16,435 nt of DNA from an uncultured Muribaculaceae bacterium. Lineage in GTDB: Bacteria > Bacteroidota > Bacteroidia > Bacteroidales > Muribaculaceae. The DNA is taken from positions 1 through 16,435 of the forward strand of contig CAJTUG010000016.1 in NCBI GenBank assembly GCA_910579605.1, in the 5' to 3' direction. Of the stretch, positions 1-7,929 are shown piece by piece. The notes under the pieces were generated by a model, which worked only from the letters and a program-made list of their open reading frames with translations, did not search any database and was not told the origin of the DNA. Positions within the stretch are counted from its first letter, which is position 1; each line of letters starts with the position of its first letter. Position numbers and translations under genes: made by a program.

Positions 1-1037
1 ACCGCGGTGATTGGCTATACTTGAAGGCTTATATTGAATCGGTCTTCGACCGTGCCGAGGTGAGGTTTGAAACCGACGAAAAAGGACATCCGGTTTCCGT
101 TTTTTTCAAAGAAAGCAAAGATGCAAATAAACTCATCGAGGAATTCATGCTCTTGGCAAATAAAACGGTAGCTGCTGCTATTGGACTTGTGCCCGACAAG
201 CGCAAGAAACCAAAAGCTTTCGTATATCGTGTACACGACCAGCCAGACGCCGAAAAACTTGCTAATTTAGCCCAACTTTGTCGGCCTTTCGGATTCAAGA
301 TTAAAACCACTGGCTCTGCCAAAGACATAAACCGTTCTCTCAACAAGATGCTTGCTGAGGTTAAAGGGCGTGGAGAGGAAAATTTCTTGTCTACTCTGGC
401 AATCCGTTCAATGGCCAAGGCAATTTATACCACTACGAATATTGGTCATTACGGATTGGGATTTGATTATTATACCCATTTCACCTCTCCTATCCGCCGA
501 TATCCCGACATGATGGTTCATCGTCTTTTGGAGAAATACCTTGCCGGTGGACGTAGTGTTAATGTAGAGAAACTTGAGGAGCAGTGCAAGCATTCGTCCG
601 ACATGGAACAGCTTGCAGCCAATGCCGAGAGAGCGTCTATAAAATACAAGCAGGTGGAGTATATGGGCGATCACCTTGGCGAAGTTTTTGCCGGTATTAT
701 TTCTGGTGTGACCGAGTGGGGGCTTTATGTAGAACTTGATGATAATAAATGTGAAGGGCTTGTGCCCATGCGCGATTTGGCAGATGATTACTACGATTTT
801 GATGCCACAAATTATTGCTTGATAGGCCGAAGATACAATAACCGATACCGCTTGGGAGACAAAATCCAGGTTCAAGTGGCTCGAGCCGACTTGCAGAAAA
901 AACAGCTTGATTTTGTTATTGTAGATGAGAAGAATCCTCCTCGTTCGCTTGATAATCTTGGCTGTAAGCCATATAAAGGGCGTGGCTCAAAACCCGAGAA
1001 AGTTGGCAACCGCAAGAAGAAAGGACGCAAGAAATGA
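1..1037 (+). CDS. rnr: Ribonuclease R (RNB/VacB family 3'-5' exoribonuclease), C-terminal part
   Basis: RNase R degrades structured RNA processively from the 3' end in the cytoplasm. Only the C-terminal half, about 340 residues, lies in the window. The frame is open to the left edge, so the TTG at 21 is internal rather than a start. Visible are the end of the RNB catalytic domain (EEFMLLANKTV at nt 138-170; the hallmark YTHFTSPIRRYPD at nt 471-509), then an S1 RNA-binding domain from about nt 663 to 935 (GIISGVTEWGLYVEL, EGLVPMRDL). A very basic Lys/Arg/Gly tail ends the protein, as is usual in RNase R. The first dozen or so residues at the edge (before FDRAEVRFE) resemble the family less well than the rest, which may be divergence or an edge effect. 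The stop overlaps the folB start (ATGA), implying translational coupling. Confidence 0.95.
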   Translation, partial: RGDWLYLKAYIESVFDRAEVRFETDEKGHPVSVFFKESKDANKLIEEFMLLANKTVAAAIGLVPDKRKKPKAFVYRVHDQPDAEKLANLAQLCRPFGFKIKTTGSAKDINRSLNKMLAEVKGRGEENFLSTLAIRSMAKAIYTTTNIGHYGLGFDYYTHFTSPIRRYPDMMVHRLLEKYLAGGRSVNVEKLEEQCKHSSDMEQLAANAERASIKYKQVEYMGDHLGEVFAGIISGVTEWGLYVELDDNKCEGLVPMRDLADDYYDFDATNYCLIGRRYNNRYRLGDKIQVQVARADLQKKQLDFVIVDEKNPPRSLDNLGCKPYKGRGSKPEKVGNRKKKGRKK

Positions 1038-1393
1038 ATAATGTGGCAACTTTGGAAATAAAAGGTTTGCGGCTATATGGTTATCACGGTGTCTATGAGC
1101 AAGAGACACTGGTCGGAAACACATTTGAAATAGACTTAAGCCTATCTTTTCATGCAATTCATGCAATGATGTCGGATAGTGTCGCGCAGACAATTAATTA
1201 TGCAGAAATAATAGAGCATGTGAAAATGGTTATGGAAGAGCCTTGTAAACTATTGGAGCATTTTGTTTCCAAGCTCTATGATGATCTCACCGCCTCCTAT
1301 CCCCAGATAAATTCGGGGAAAATATCTGTATATAAATTGCAGCCTCCAATTTCTGTAGAGGTTGAAAAAGTAGGTTTTACCTACGAATGGTAA
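1034..1393 (+). CDS. folB: Dihydroneopterin aldolase
   Basis: FolB converts 7,8-dihydroneopterin to 6-hydroxymethyl-dihydropterin plus glycolaldehyde in cytoplasmic folate synthesis. At 119 residues it has the normal family length. The N-terminal GLRLYGYHGVYEQE segment carries Glu22. Tyr56 (INYAEI), Glu75 (KLLEHF) and Lys101 (VYKLQPPI) sit at spacings matching the family's active-site Tyr, pterin-binding Glu and catalytic Lys. The ATG lies inside the last codons of rnr (4-nt ATGA overlap), so the two are co-transcribed and probably translationally coupled. There is no functional link between the partners beyond the shared operon. A long hairpin terminator follows 10 nt after the stop. Confidence 0.93.
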   Translation: MNNVATLEIKGLRLYGYHGVYEQETLVGNTFEIDLSLSFHAIHAMMSDSVAQTINYAEIIEHVKMVMEEPCKLLEHFVSKLYDDLTASYPQINSGKISVYKLQPPISVEVEKVGFTYEW

Positions 1394-1402
1394 TTGTATA
1401 CG

Positions 1403-1449
1403 ACAACAAAAAAAACCGGGACTCACTGAGTCTCGGTTTTTTTTGTTGT
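1403..1449. terminator. Bidirectional hairpin terminator between folB and the phosphatase gene
   Basis: Two 22-nt arms (1403-1424 and 1428-1449) are complementary apart from one G.U position and enclose the 3-nt loop ACT. The core ACCGGGACTC/GAGTCTCGGT is flanked by A8 on the left and T8 on the right, so it works as an intrinsic terminator in both directions. It ends rnr-folB on the plus strand and the convergent phosphatase gene on the minus strand. Confidence 0.9.
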
Positions 1450-1464
1450 ATTTCAGTTGGTTTT

Positions 1465-2748
1465 TCAATCTTGCATTATCAGAGGCAAGCAATTGTTCAT
1501 ATACCGCCTAAGCTCGCCCCAAGGGTAGTATACGGCTGGGTCGCCTTTGCGGAGAGCTACGGGTTTTTCGTTAAGGTCCACTCTCACATAATATTTCCCC
1601 GAGTTGCGTGATTGGAAGACTATGAATTGTATATTTGCAGCCATCGGCACTACATAGAAATCGCACCAATGCTGGGCTACGGTATCAAAATAGTTTGTGA
1701 GGTAGTAGCATCCGGGGATTTTCAAGAGCGATAGTAGAGGCATAAGTGTTTCGGCATGGCCAAACCTCAGACGTGCCACAACAAGCGGGTTGTCTCCATT
1801 GATAAAAGCATCGGTGCTATGGATGAGGTCAGACACCAAATCGGCAGCAATATCGGCTGGTATAGACGATACGGTACTTGAAGTCCTTTGGAGATACTGG
1901 CGAAGGTTGAAGCAGCTCCAAAGCGCGTTTGCTTCGTCGGGGGTGAAATACAAGTCCATCTGTGGTTGGAAGCTCATCGCAGACAATCCGGCAACAACAT
2001 AATATTCAGTAATGGCAAGATCTTGTTCTTGCTGAGCATCGGCAAAGGGGTATTTTTCGCCCAAAACCCGTTTAATGGCCGATACCGGGCATGCTTGTGC
2101 AAAATATTCGTCATATGCCGGGGCCCATACCTTGTTTTTGCGGAAATCCAAGTAGTCTTGGTCTATGTCGAAAGGACGCATCGTTTTGGAGTTTATGCGC
2201 CCAGTAGATGTAGTGAAAGTAATGTGGTTGTCTAATCTGTCAAGTTGATGCGTAAACGAGTACATGCTCATCATTGCTCGAGGAGAGTAGCTCGACAATG
2301 CTTCTACCATCGCACCTTTTGTGCTGAAAACATCAGTGAAATTGAAAAACATCCGTCGGGCAATTCCTGCTTGTTCTGCCATTCCGAGACTGTCAAGGGC
2401 CCCCCAGCGGCCATTGCTTGCCGATATTACATCTAAGTTCAGCGCTCGGAGTTTCTTCCCTAAGGCTGTTATCGTTCCGCAAGAATCCGCTTTTGCAAGA
2501 GCTTTTTCTAAGGCCAGGCAATTGGCGGCAGATGCCGGATATCGGGCACCATGGCGACCTACATGGTTAATGAAAACCGGCACTAAAGAATCAGGGTAGG
2601 CGCCGGCATCTGGTGCTATTTCCGGGTATGGAGTCAGCGAGCCTTCGCATTCGGTCATGTTGTATTTGGTGCCCATGGGGTTTACCCCGGCTGCTGCAAC
2701 TGCTATGGCCAGTGTGGCTATAGTAATTATGTGTCGTAAGAAATTCAT
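1465..2748 (-). CDS. Exported branch-2 histidine phosphatase, MINPP-like (candidate inositol polyphosphate phosphatase/phytase)
   Basis: Predicted secreted phosphomonoesterase of 427 residues. An N-terminal signal peptide (about residues 1-20: MNFLRH, hydrophobic core, AAAG) sends it out of the cytoplasm. The catalytic RHGARYP (65-71) provides the nucleophilic His66. An SYSPRAMMS segment (153-161) and a distal HAET (331-334) follow. HAE in place of the HD of classical acid phosphatases is the signature of multiple inositol polyphosphate phosphatases, a family known to include an exported Bacteroides enzyme that dephosphorylates phytate. MINPP-like activity is therefore the likeliest reading; a broader acid phosphatase is the alternative. 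It is monocistronic, with its own strong promoter and a terminator shared with folB. The start is chosen because it directly precedes the signal peptide and lies about 20 nt after the predicted transcription start. Confidence 0.85.
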   Translation of the reverse strand: MNFLRHIITIATLAIAVAAAGVNPMGTKYNMTECEGSLTPYPEIAPDAGAYPDSLVPVFINHVGRHGARYPASAANCLALEKALAKADSCGTITALGKKLRALNLDVISASNGRWGALDSLGMAEQAGIARRMFFNFTDVFSTKGAMVEALSSYSPRAMMSMYSFTHQLDRLDNHITFTTSTGRINSKTMRPFDIDQDYLDFRKNKVWAPAYDEYFAQACPVSAIKRVLGEKYPFADAQQEQDLAITEYYVVAGLSAMSFQPQMDLYFTPDEANALWSCFNLRQYLQRTSSTVSSIPADIAADLVSDLIHSTDAFINGDNPLVVARLRFGHAETLMPLLSLLKIPGCYYLTNYFDTVAQHWCDFYVVPMAANIQFIVFQSRNSGKYYVRVDLNEKPVALRKGDPAVYYPWGELRRYMNNCLPLIMQD

Positions 2749-2774
2749 CGCGTAGAGATGTTTTTAGGGTTATG

Positions 2775-2806
2775 CAAATTTACGCTATTTTTATTCCTCA
2801 CACAAA
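2775..2806 (-). promoter_or_regulatory. Bacteroidetes-type promoter of the phosphatase gene
   Basis: Read on the minus strand, a TTTG -33 box (2803-2806) is followed by exactly 20 nt and a perfect TAnnTTTG -7 box (TAAATTTG, 2775-2782). Transcription would start near 2768, leaving a leader of about 20 nt. This fits the known Bacteroidetes primary sigma factor consensus. Confidence 0.8.
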
Positions 2807-2847
2807 TATTTCGGAGCGTAAAAGTCATATATAAAAGGAAAAATCAT

Positions 2848-2855
2848 TAACTTTG
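2848..2855 (+). promoter_or_regulatory. Candidate -7 element of the dxs-trk operon
   Basis: TAACTTTG matches the Bacteroidetes -7 consensus TAnnTTTG fully, but no clear TTG lies 19-21 nt upstream. A second, weaker candidate (TTATTTTG, 2933-2940) lies nearer the first gene and also lacks a -33 box. The 218-nt divergent region shows no other strong element. Confidence 0.35.
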
Positions 2856-2966
2856 CATTTAATGAACAAAAAGTCTGCCATGCCGGTTTGGGTATATAAT
2901 TGTTAAAATATCCGTTTTTCAGATAATTGGCGTTATTTTGCGAGGCAAGGCTTTTACTTAACAAAT

Positions 2967-3134
2967 ATGAAAACATCGGTAATATTACGATTTGTTATCC
3001 TCGGGATATTATGGCTTGCGCTGGTAGCTTATATATTGCTCCACACTACTTTCACACTGTATATCGCATTCGTGATTGTGGCGTCGGCCATTATAATATT
3101 CGTTCCGATGTATAAGAAATATGTAAAGAAATGA
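2967..3134 (+). CDS. Small two-helix membrane protein of unknown function (55 aa) coupled to dxs
   Basis: A 55-residue ORF begins MKTSVILRF and ends with a basic MYKKYVKK tail. Between them are two hydrophobic stretches, about residues 5-25 and 28-47, separated by a short HTT turn. This is the pattern of a helical hairpin in the inner membrane with the basic C-terminus facing the cytoplasm. Its TGA overlaps the dxs ATG by 4 nt (ATGA), which argues strongly that it is translated and that dxs translation is coupled to it. Lys codons and composition look like its neighbours. I do not recognise a family. No catalytic motif is visible, and no role in isoprenoid synthesis or potassium transport can be assigned from the sequence alone. 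Confidence 0.75.
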   Translation: MKTSVILRFVILGILWLALVAYILLHTTFTLYIAFVIVASAIIIFVPMYKKYVKK

Positions 3135-5044
3135 GTATTTCGGATTCTAACATTTCTATACCTTTACTGGAAAAGATAGATTCCCCGGCAGATTTGCGAA
3201 AATTGCCGGTGGAAAAATTGCCGCAAGTTTGCTCGGAAATCCGTACTTTCCTCATCAATTCTTTGGCCGACAACCCAGGTCATTTCGCTTCGAGCATGGG
3301 TGCCGTAGAGCTTACGGTGGCTTTGCATTATGTCTTTGACACACCTTCAGACAGGCTTGTGTGGGATGTCGGTCATCAGGCCTATGGCCATAAGCTGCTT
3401 ACTGGTCGCCGGGAGGCTTTTTCTACAAACCGTAAATTTGGCGGCTTAAGCGGTTTCCCAAACCCCGATGAGAGCGAATATGATACATTCTCTGCCGGTC
3501 ATGCCTCAAATTCCATTTCTGCAGCTCTGGGAATGGCTATAGCGTCGAAGCTCAAAGGGGAAAAGAAAAATGTGGTGGCAATTGTTGGCGACGCTTCAAT
3601 TAGCGGCGGTTTGGCATTTGAAGGTATCAACAACGCCGCAAACACGCCCAATAACTTGCTAATTATATTAAACGACAACGATATGTCTATTGATCGCAAC
3701 GTTGGTGCGCTCAATTCTTATCTTGCCCATCTCACCACCTCAAAGACATACAACGATTTCCGCTTCAAACTTTTCAAGCTCCTTAGAAAACTGCACTTGG
3801 TTAGCGACCGACGCAAGGGAGCTATGCTTCGTTTTAACAACAGCTTGAAATCCCTGCTTTCAAAGCAACAGAATATTTTTGAGGGTTTGAATATAAGGTA
3901 TTTCGGACCTTTTGACGGCCATGATGTAGATACCTTAGTGAAAGTGCTCAACGACATCCGCGACATGGAAGGCCCACGCATTCTACATCTGCGCACAGTG
4001 AAAGGTAAAGGCTATGCACCAGCCGAAGCCGACCCGGCTTCGTGGCATGCTCCGGGGCGCTTTGACCCGACTACCGGGGAACGCAGAGACTCTAAACCGA
4101 AAGGAAACACACCTCTGAAATACCAAGATGTTTTTGGCAACACTCTTTTGGAATTAGCTCGGGAAAATAAGGATATTGTGGCAATAACAGCAGCAATGCC
4201 ATCTGGAACGTCGGTGTCTACCATACAAGCCGAAATGCCCCACAGGGTATTTGACGTTGGAATTTCCGAAGGACATGCAGTGACCTTTGCAGGTGGTTTG
4301 GCAAAAGACGGAATGTTGCCTTTCGTTGCTATATATTCAAGTTTCCTTCAGAGAGCCTACGATCATATTATCCACGACGTAGCACTGCAGCGTCTTCCGG
4401 TTGTTTTTTGCATAGACCGTGCCGGGCTTGTGGGAGAAGATGGTGCTACACATCATGGAGCCTACGATCTGGCATATCTGCGTACTGTACCTGGAATGAC
4501 AATTGCCGCTCCTCGCAATGAGCATGCCCTGCGCAACTTAATGTATACGGCACAAGCTTTGCGCAATGGGCCTTTTGCCATACGTTATCCTCGTGGAGGA
4601 GGTTTGGAAATCAATTGGAAAAACGAAATGGTAAAAATTCCGGTAGGAAAAGGCGAAAAGCTCGCCGAAGGAAACGACGTGGTAGTCTTGTCTATAGGAA
4701 CGGTTGCGGCTGATGTAGAGAAAGCGATTGACCGAGCAAAATCTCAAGGTATCTCGGTGGCTCACTATGATATGATTTTCCTCAAACCTATAGACGAAGA
4801 TATCTTGCGGGAAGTTGCGGCCAAAGATTGCCCGGTTATAACAGTAGAAGATGGAACGGTAAAAGGAGGGCTCGGTTCAGCCGTTTCGGAGTGGTTTGCT
4901 TCAAATGGTTTTATGCGGAAAATAAAAACTTTGGGTATCCCCGATATGTTTATACCTCAAGGCTCGCCGGCACAATTGCATGAGATGTGTCATTTCGACG
5001 TCAAGTCTATTTTTGATGCCATTAAAGAAATTGTAAAAAATTAA
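3131..5044 (+). CDS. dxs: 1-deoxy-D-xylulose-5-phosphate synthase
   Basis: DXS is the thiamine-diphosphate enzyme that condenses pyruvate and glyceraldehyde 3-phosphate, the first and usually rate-limiting step of the MEP pathway to isoprenoids (quinones, undecaprenyl carrier). The 637 residues cover the full family length. Visible are His51 in NPGHFASSMGAVE, DVGHQAYGHKLLTGR (79-93), SAGHAS (121-126), the ThDP/Mg motif GDAS...NN...ILNDN (153-183), and the pyrimidine-domain catalytic Glu380 in VGISEGHAVTFAGG. The transketolase central domain (VFCIDRAGLVGEDGATHHG) and C-terminal domain follow. It overlaps the small membrane gene by 4 nt and sits 2 nt before trkA, so it is an inner gene of one transcript. 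Confidence 0.97.
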   Translation: MSISDSNISIPLLEKIDSPADLRKLPVEKLPQVCSEIRTFLINSLADNPGHFASSMGAVELTVALHYVFDTPSDRLVWDVGHQAYGHKLLTGRREAFSTNRKFGGLSGFPNPDESEYDTFSAGHASNSISAALGMAIASKLKGEKKNVVAIVGDASISGGLAFEGINNAANTPNNLLIILNDNDMSIDRNVGALNSYLAHLTTSKTYNDFRFKLFKLLRKLHLVSDRRKGAMLRFNNSLKSLLSKQQNIFEGLNIRYFGPFDGHDVDTLVKVLNDIRDMEGPRILHLRTVKGKGYAPAEADPASWHAPGRFDPTTGERRDSKPKGNTPLKYQDVFGNTLLELARENKDIVAITAAMPSGTSVSTIQAEMPHRVFDVGISEGHAVTFAGGLAKDGMLPFVAIYSSFLQRAYDHIIHDVALQRLPVVFCIDRAGLVGEDGATHHGAYDLAYLRTVPGMTIAAPRNEHALRNLMYTAQALRNGPFAIRYPRGGGLEINWKNEMVKIPVGKGEKLAEGNDVVVLSIGTVAADVEKAIDRAKSQGISVAHYDMIFLKPIDEDILREVAAKDCPVITVEDGTVKGGLGSAVSEWFASNGFMRKIKTLGIPDMFIPQGSPAQLHEMCHFDVKSIFDAIKEIVKN

Positions 5045-5046
5045 CT

Positions 5047-6381
5047 ATGAGAATCGTAATTTCCGGTGCCGGAGAAGTCGGCACCCATTTGGCAAAATTA
5101 TTGTCTAATGAGGAGCAAGATATCATGCTTATAGACTCCGATGCAGAGAAATTGGCTATATTAGATGCCAATTATAATCTCATGACCATTGTAGGAAGCC
5201 CATATTCTTTCGCCACTTTGCGCGAAGCCGGAGCCGGCACTTGCGATTTGTTTATTGCTGTAACTCCCTACGAAGCAAATAATATAGTTGCTTGTTCTAT
5301 TGCCAAGAATCTCGGCGCAAAAACTACCGTTGCCCGTATAGATACCTACGATTTCATGAATCCTGCGAACATTCCCCATGTTAAGCACATGGGTGTGGAT
5401 AGGGTGATTTATCCAGAACAGGTTGCCGCCGAAGAAATCATCACATCCCTTGAACGCAGTTGGATAAGGAACTGGTTTGAGCTTCACGACGGTCGTATAA
5501 TCTTGGCCGGAGTAAAGCTCCGCGAAGGTTCTCCCTTGGCTCATATGCAGCTCAAGGAGTTTGCTTTCATAAACAGGCATTTCCACGTGTCGGCTATTAA
5601 AAGAAACCATGAGACAATCATCCCACGAGGTGACGATTTCATGGAACCTGGCGATATCCTTTATTTTACCACTACACGTGATCACATCTCCGACCTTATT
5701 TCGCTCACAGGCAAAACGGCACACAAGATTAAAAGGGTGCTCATTATGGGTGGTTCTAAAATAGCCGTGCGCCTTGTGAATCTTGCAGGAAACCGGTTTA
5801 AATTCAAGATAATAGAGAAAGATATAGATATTTGTCGCCGTTTGCCGCAGCGTTGCCCCGATTGCGAAATTATACATGGAGATGCTCGCGACACCGATCT
5901 GTTGGCCGAAATAGGCATTTCCGATATGGATGCCTTTGTAGCCCTTTCCGACAGCTCCGAAACGAATATTTTAACCTGTCTCACTGCCAAAGAAATGGGA
6001 GTGAAGAAAACCGTTGCCAATGTAGAAAATATCCAGTTTATTTCTCAAGCCGAGAATCTCAATATAGGAACGGTGGTAAATAAGAAATTATTGGCTTCAA
6101 GTTCTATTTTCCAATACCTCCTTGATGCGGATTCTTCTACAAGCAAATGTCTTGCTTTGGCCGATGCAGAGGTCGCTGAACTTGAAGTGCGCGAAGGCTC
6201 CAAGATCACGCACGCCCCTGTCAAAGATTTGCGTCTTAACCGAGACATGACTTTAGCCGGTCTTATACGTGGCGACCAAGGTATGCTTATCAACGGTAAT
6301 ACTCGGCTTCAAGCGGGCGACCACGTATTGGTATTCTGTCTTGCCGGGGCACTCCACAAGGTTGAACGTCTGTTTAATTAA
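5047..6381 (+). CDS. trkA: Trk potassium uptake regulatory subunit TrkA
   Basis: TrkA is the peripheral, nucleotide-binding gating subunit of the Trk potassium uptake system, on the cytoplasmic face of the membrane. The 444 residues form the tandem arrangement RCK_N-RCK_C-RCK_N-RCK_C. The first Rossmann domain has an intact nucleotide-binding loop (ISGAGEVG, residues 5-12) with an acidic end to beta-2 (LIDSD, 28-32). The second, starting near residue 228, has GGSKIA (235-240) instead of GxGxxG, so only the first site may bind NAD(H) or ATP normally. Such degeneration of the second copy is common in two-domain TrkA proteins. It begins 2 nt after dxs and is followed 17 nt later by trkH, its membrane partner. 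Confidence 0.95.
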   Translation: MRIVISGAGEVGTHLAKLLSNEEQDIMLIDSDAEKLAILDANYNLMTIVGSPYSFATLREAGAGTCDLFIAVTPYEANNIVACSIAKNLGAKTTVARIDTYDFMNPANIPHVKHMGVDRVIYPEQVAAEEIITSLERSWIRNWFELHDGRIILAGVKLREGSPLAHMQLKEFAFINRHFHVSAIKRNHETIIPRGDDFMEPGDILYFTTTRDHISDLISLTGKTAHKIKRVLIMGGSKIAVRLVNLAGNRFKFKIIEKDIDICRRLPQRCPDCEIIHGDARDTDLLAEIGISDMDAFVALSDSSETNILTCLTAKEMGVKKTVANVENIQFISQAENLNIGTVVNKKLLASSSIFQYLLDADSSTSKCLALADAEVAELEVREGSKITHAPVKDLRLNRDMTLAGLIRGDQGMLINGNTRLQAGDHVLVFCLAGALHKVERLFN

Positions 6382-6398
6382 GGCACAATTTCTGTTTA

Positions 6399-7880
6399 AT
6401 GATAAAAAACAAGCATAGGCATCTCATAAATTTTCGCCAACTCACGCGTATTATGGGCTGGCTTTTAATGATTGAATCTGTTTTTATGTTCATCCCGGGA
6501 TTCACCTCCCTGGCATATGGCGAAGACGATTGGTTGGTGTTTATGGCAACGGCGTTGCTTACGGGTGTCTGTGGTCTTGTGTGTGCAAAAAGAGCAAAAC
6601 CTACTTCGTCGCACATGGGTAAACGCGACGGATTCCTGCTCACGGCCATGGTGTGGGTAGTGTTTTCTGTTTTCGGTTTGATTCCTTTTCTTTTCGGTAG
6701 CAAACCACTTGGTCTGAGCGACGCTTTTTTTGAAGCGATGTCGGGCTTTACAACCACAGGGGCTACAGTGATGGGTTCTTTTGATGGCTTGGGTCATGGA
6801 CTCCACCTCTGGAGAGCGCTTATGCAGTGGATTGGAGGCATGGGTATAATACTTTTCACATTGGCAGTTATTCCTATGCTCAACCATTCGGGAGGCATGC
6901 AGATGTTTAATGCAGAGGTCACGGGAATTACCCACGATAAAATTCGCCCTCGCATTAGCCAGACAGCAAAGAGCCTGTGGTTGGTATATTTATTGCTTAC
7001 AATAGTGCTTATCTTGCTCCTATGGGCAGGCCCGATGGATTTGTTCCAGAGCGTTTGTCATGCTTTCGGAACTATTTCTACAGGAGGATACGCTACCGAT
7101 GAAAACGGCATAGCTATATGGGATAACTCCGTTTATATAAAATTGGTTTTAACGGTTTTCATGTTCCTCGGGGGTGTAAATTTCGGATTGATATATAAGG
7201 GGGTGAGGGGCGATTTCTCTCATTTGCGCAATAATGAGGTGCTCAGAGTTTATCTATGGGCTATCTTAGGGATGACTATCCTGTTTGTCGGTGCTGTGTT
7301 TTATCATGGCCAAGCCCTTGAGTTAGACGATTGGCTTGTAGATCCTCTTTTCCAAGTGGTGAGTATAATAACTTCAACAGGTTTTACTGCCACTGGTTTT
7401 AATGCGTGGGGTTATTTTGCATTGGCACTCACTTTTGTCATGATGTTTTCTGGCGCATGTGCAGGAAGTACCAGTGGAGGTTCTAAAATAGACCGTGTGA
7501 TATATCTGTTCAAATATGTGAAAAACGAACTCTACAGGTGCATTTACCCCAATTCCATACAGAGTGTTAAGGTAAACGGCAAAGTTGTAAATCCAGATTT
7601 GCTGTCTAAAGTTGTAGCCTTCATGTGTATATACATGCTATTGGTTGTTCTTGGAGGTTTGGTGCTATCATGTCTTGGCGTTCCGACCGTAGATGCTTTT
7701 TTCTCTTCGTTCTCTTGTATTTCCAATACCGGGCTTGGTGCAGGTGTTACCGGCTATGGCGGTAACTATGAGATCCTGCCGGACACAGCCAAATGGGTGC
7801 TATCGATTTTGATGCTGACAGGTCGTCTGGAGATTTTCACTGTTTTGGTAATTCTCACCCCTGCATTTTGGAGAAGATAA
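6399..7880 (+). CDS. trkH: Trk potassium uptake transmembrane subunit TrkH
   Basis: TrkH is the inner-membrane potassium-translocating subunit that TrkA gates. The 493 residues hold many hydrophobic helices organised as four M1-P-M2 repeats. The selectivity-filter loops are visible as FTTTGATV (117-124), TISTGGYA (225-232), ITSTGFTATGF (324-334) and CISNTGLGAG (440-449), each with the conserved filter glycine. GACAGSTSGG (352-361) lies in the third M2 region and matches the family's intramembrane loop. The C-terminal GRLEIFTVLVIL is also typical. It is the last gene of the operon, directly ahead of a strong terminator. With trkA next to it, the complete uptake system is encoded here. Confidence 0.95.
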   Translation: MIKNKHRHLINFRQLTRIMGWLLMIESVFMFIPGFTSLAYGEDDWLVFMATALLTGVCGLVCAKRAKPTSSHMGKRDGFLLTAMVWVVFSVFGLIPFLFGSKPLGLSDAFFEAMSGFTTTGATVMGSFDGLGHGLHLWRALMQWIGGMGIILFTLAVIPMLNHSGGMQMFNAEVTGITHDKIRPRISQTAKSLWLVYLLLTIVLILLLWAGPMDLFQSVCHAFGTISTGGYATDENGIAIWDNSVYIKLVLTVFMFLGGVNFGLIYKGVRGDFSHLRNNEVLRVYLWAILGMTILFVGAVFYHGQALELDDWLVDPLFQVVSIITSTGFTATGFNAWGYFALALTFVMMFSGACAGSTSGGSKIDRVIYLFKYVKNELYRCIYPNSIQSVKVNGKVVNPDLLSKVVAFMCIYMLLVVLGGLVLSCLGVPTVDAFFSSFSCISNTGLGAGVTGYGGNYEILPDTAKWVLSILMLTGRLEIFTVLVILTPAFWRR

Positions 7881-7912
7881 AAAACCGGATTCCTCTGAGG
7901 AATCCGGTTTTT
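7880..7912. terminator. Bidirectional terminator between trkH and the DJ-1 family gene
   Basis: Perfect 15-bp inverted repeat (7880-7894 and 7898-7912) with loop CTG. The GC core CCGGATTCCT is flanked by A5 and T5 runs, giving an intrinsic terminator on both strands. Its left arm begins at the last base of the trkH stop codon. Confidence 0.9.
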
Positions 7913-7929
7913 CTTTTGTCCATTATAGT

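Noticed and set aside
408..875. 155-codon minus-strand ORF inside rnr
   Set aside because: Antisense shadow of the RNase R reading frame; no recognisable motif.
21..1037. TTG at 21 as the real start of a 338-residue protein
   Set aside because: The protein is clearly the C-terminal half of RNase R and the frame continues to the left edge, so the gene is cut by the window.
2749..2966. Thiamine-diphosphate riboswitch upstream of the dxs operon
   Set aside because: dxs uses ThDP as cofactor, so I looked, but the conserved THI-box CUGAGA and adjacent helices are not visible.
5161..5877. 238-codon minus-strand ORF inside trkA
   Set aside because: It is antisense to a well-supported gene, shows no family resemblance, no promoter and no operon context.
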